The notes under the pieces are model-generated. The model ran no database searches. It had not been told where the DNA came from and saw only the letters and a list, made by a program, of their open reading frames with translations. Made by a program: the position numbers and the translations under genes. 64,000 nt of DNA. Source: SpSt-333 sp964371615. GTDB taxonomy: Bacteria > Bacteroidota > Ignavibacteria > UBA10030 > UBA8401. The stretch lies in the NCBI GenBank assembly GCA_964371615.1, contig CAYJMS010000001.1:558001-622000 (forward strand), given 5' to 3'. Of the stretch, positions 62,085 through 64,000 are shown in pieces; the stretch's first letter is position 1, and every line of letters begins with the position of its first letter.

Positions 62085-64000
62085 ATGAAAACTCTTTGCC
62101 TGCTCCTTCTATCGATGACCATAGTAACTACACACATGGCGTTTTCTCAATCCATTTCCATTATCCCCGAACCCCGATCGATGGAAATGAAAACCGGTCA
62201 ATTCAAGATCACTTCGTCGACAAAAGTTATTCTCGGCGCCGGCAATTCGACGCAACAGTTCATCGCAGACCAACTAAACGAGGAACTGAGCGCCCGGAAA
62301 GGGAGCATACTGAAAATCTCCGAAGAAAAAAGTATCAGGAAACTCTCTGCCAATTACATCTTCATCGGTACATCGGGGACGGAATTGGCGAAGAAATTCC
62401 TGAAAGAACGGAACGGCTCGTTGAAACCGGAAATGAAAGCGGAAGGATATTTCCTCGATATCGATACCAAAGGGGGAGTGATTATCGCGGAGACCGAGCA
62501 GGGATTGTATTACGGAATGATGTCTCTGCTGCAACTCCTTCGGTTTGAAGGGAGGAGCATTACGATCCCCTCGCTATCAATGCACGACTATCCGCTTCAG
62601 AAAATGAGGGGCATCACGGACGATGTCAGTCGGGGACAGATCTCCACAGTGGAAAATTTTAAGAAAGTGATAAAGTTCTGCGCACGGCACAAGATGAATG
62701 TCTATTCTCCGTATATCGAGGATGTATTTCTCTTCAAAAATCATGCGGTGCTTGGCAAGGATCGCGGTGCCCTCTCTGCCAAAGAATGGAAAGAAATTGA
62801 TACGTTTGCCAAGAAACATTTTGTGGAGATGATCCCAATTTTCGAAACGCTCGGACACTGGGAAAATTATCTCATCCATCCCGACTATGTGAAATACGGC
62901 GAATTCCCCGGCGCACATACGGTAAATGTCTCCGACGAAAAGGTGTATGCATTGCTGGACGAGATGATCGGCGAAATGGCATCGGCATTCAGTTCCCCAT
63001 ATTTCCACATGGCGGCGGACGAATCGTGGGATGTCGGACTGGGCGTCAATAAAGATCGGGTGAAACAGAGCGATCTTGCAACCGTGCATGCGGAACATTA
63101 CAAACGGATCTTTGCCATCATCAAAAAGCACGGCAAAAAGCCGGTAATGTACGGCGATATCATATTGAATCATTCGGACATTCTTCAAAAAATTCCGCAG
63201 GATGTCATTATCGTCGATTGGCAATACGGGGCACGGTTCGATTATTCGAGTCCGGAGGTCTTTAAGAATGCCGGCTTCCCATTCGTGGTTTCGCCGGCGG
63301 TGTGGAATTTTACCGGTCCGTTCCCGAATTATCTCAATACATTTCTCAATATCTATTATTTGAATCTCGACGGTTACCGGAACGGTTCGCTCGGCATGTT
63401 TTGCTCCAACTGGAACGATTTCGGCGGCGAGGCGCTGCGGGAGTTGAATTATTACGGCTATGCCTGGACTGCGGAATGTGCCTGGAATCCCGAAACGGCA
63501 GACAATACACAGTTTGATGAAAAATTCTTCAATACATTTTTTGATGACAGACAGAAAGATCTGCGCGCCGTCTACTCTATATTGAGCAATCCCGCCAACC
63601 AGTTTCATTGGTATGAGATCTGGCGTCATCCGATGCTGCCGAACAGGGACGATATGATATGGGAAAAACGCCTTCCTCTCATTCAGCGGATGCAAAGCAT
63701 CAATTCCACCATGCCGTTTGTTCTGGAGGTTCTGGACGAAGCGAAAAAAGAGGTGACAGTCAATAATGATCACCTTCAGTACCTGGAATTTATCGCCCGT
63801 TTGAATCTCTGGTTTGCCTCAAAGGTGGAAGCGCAGGAGAAGATCAAATTACTGGCGAAGGATACGATCACCGCACCGCAGATAAAATCGGAAAGAATCA
63901 TCGCGATGTGTAATTCGGCGGTAGATGAGCTGATGTCGGTGAAAAAGGAATTCGAGAAAGTGTGGCACGTTGCCAACCAGGCGCCCAGCATCGACCGATT
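62085..64000 (+). CDS. Secreted family 20 glycoside hydrolase (beta-N-acetylhexosaminidase-like), partial
   Basis: 638 codons are visible before the window edge, without a stop. A signal peptide (TLCLLLLSMTIVTTHMAFS) is followed by the GH20 N-domain (SIIPEPRSMEMKTGQFKI). The TIM barrel contains HMAADESWD (about 308-316), where D312/E313 are the catalytic pair for substrate-assisted hydrolysis, and VIIVDWQYGA further on. It resembles secreted GH20 enzymes of Bacteroidota that release terminal N-acetylglucosamine or N-acetylgalactosamine. The only neighbours seen upstream are repeats and the putative outer-membrane gene at 60856. Confidence 0.85.
   Translation, partial: MKTLCLLLLSMTIVTTHMAFSQSISIIPEPRSMEMKTGQFKITSSTKVILGAGNSTQQFIADQLNEELSARKGSILKISEEKSIRKLSANYIFIGTSGTELAKKFLKERNGSLKPEMKAEGYFLDIDTKGGVIIAETEQGLYYGMMSLLQLLRFEGRSITIPSLSMHDYPLQKMRGITDDVSRGQISTVENFKKVIKFCARHKMNVYSPYIEDVFLFKNHAVLGKDRGALSAKEWKEIDTFAKKHFVEMIPIFETLGHWENYLIHPDYVKYGEFPGAHTVNVSDEKVYALLDEMIGEMASAFSSPYFHMAADESWDVGLGVNKDRVKQSDLATVHAEHYKRIFAIIKKHGKKPVMYGDIILNHSDILQKIPQDVIIVDWQYGARFDYSSPEVFKNAGFPFVVSPAVWNFTGPFPNYLNTFLNIYYLNLDGYRNGSLGMFCSNWNDFGGEALRELNYYGYAWTAECAWNPETADNTQFDEKFFNTFFDDRQKDLRAVYSILSNPANQFHWYEIWRHPMLPNRDDMIWEKRLPLIQRMQSINSTMPFVLEVLDEAKKEVTVNNDHLQYLEFIARLNLWFASKVEAQEKIKLLAKDTITAPQIKSERIIAMCNSAVDELMSVKKEFEKVWHVANQAPSIDR

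Noticed and set aside
62577..63773. 398-residue minus-strand ORF
   Set aside because: It is opposite the GH20 coding frame, which has family motifs throughout; the minus frame has none.

Overview
The window looks like a chromosomal segment of a Gram-negative member of the Bacteroidota/Chlorobi/Ignavibacteria part of the FCB group. Three things point there. Two secreted beta-propeller proteins end in type IX secretion (T9SS) type A sorting domains with the NPFNP signature seen in Ignavibacteria-like genomes. There are several families common in this group (DUF3109, DUF2911, slipin/NfeD, Bacteroidota-style SdhC, haem-binding CxxCH protein, bacterial GGGP synthase). GmhA and several outer-membrane beta-barrel candidates imply an LPS-type outer membrane. 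I cannot name a genus. Gene density is high, with many 1-4 base start/stop overlaps. I see no prophage, transposase, rRNA or CRISPR array; one tRNA-Gly(CCC) is present.

Layout. (1) 1-6851, minus strand: a tight operon glmM, a secreted GHL10-like hydrolase, dprA, a DUF3109 protein, rpoN, hslV, hslU (cut by the window edge). (2) 6972-20620, plus strand: a haem-binding c-type protein, then an envelope cluster made of a CsgG-like lipoprotein with TPRs, a 1604-residue T9SS beta-propeller protein, an outer-membrane barrel candidate, a second CsgG-like protein, an 832-residue periplasmic protein with a transglutaminase-like core, and a CHASE2-adenylate cyclase closed by a strong terminator. (3) 20819-24236: sdhCAB. 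(4) 24362-33151, minus strand: a probable twelve-gene operon clpS, antitoxin, toxin, alaS, GGGP synthase, gmhA, ybaB, recR, two small lipoproteins, pheA, ftsX. (5) 33305-38311, plus: a YCF48-type T9SS protein, aconitase with a lysine-rich tail, a bacilliredoxin, trpF behind a terminator-like hairpin. (6) 38366-41618, minus: a periplasmic unknown, then nfeD with its slipin partner. (7) 41753-47637, plus: the AddA/AddB-type recombination nuclease pair. (8) 47800-52987: an isoprenylcysteine methyltransferase-like protein, a large secreted PIG-L deacetylase, a solitary DNA methyltransferase, a DUF2911 protein. (9) 53104-61725: tRNA-Gly, then a receiver-only response regulator, a HEAT-repeat membrane protein (apparently with a non-canonical start), a family 2 glycosyltransferase, an LtaS-like alkaline-phosphatase-superfamily transferase with TPR tail, a TPR/YaiO-type barrel, TrmO and a putative outer-membrane protein. 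(10) 61731-62002: palindromic intergenic repeats, then a GH20 hexosaminidase cut by the right edge.

How the genes fit together. The two regions most likely to be undescribed systems are the CsgG/transglutaminase/propeller/cyclase cluster (7601-20620), which reads as an envelope-sensing or surface-assembly module, and the glycosyltransferase/LtaS-like/YaiO cluster (53233-61725), which reads as synthesis, modification and export of a surface polysaccharide under a stand-alone receiver. The rest is mainly housekeeping: proteolysis, recombination repair, TCA cycle, aromatic amino acids, cell division and translation. All functions are inferred from sequence motifs and family knowledge; no database search was run.
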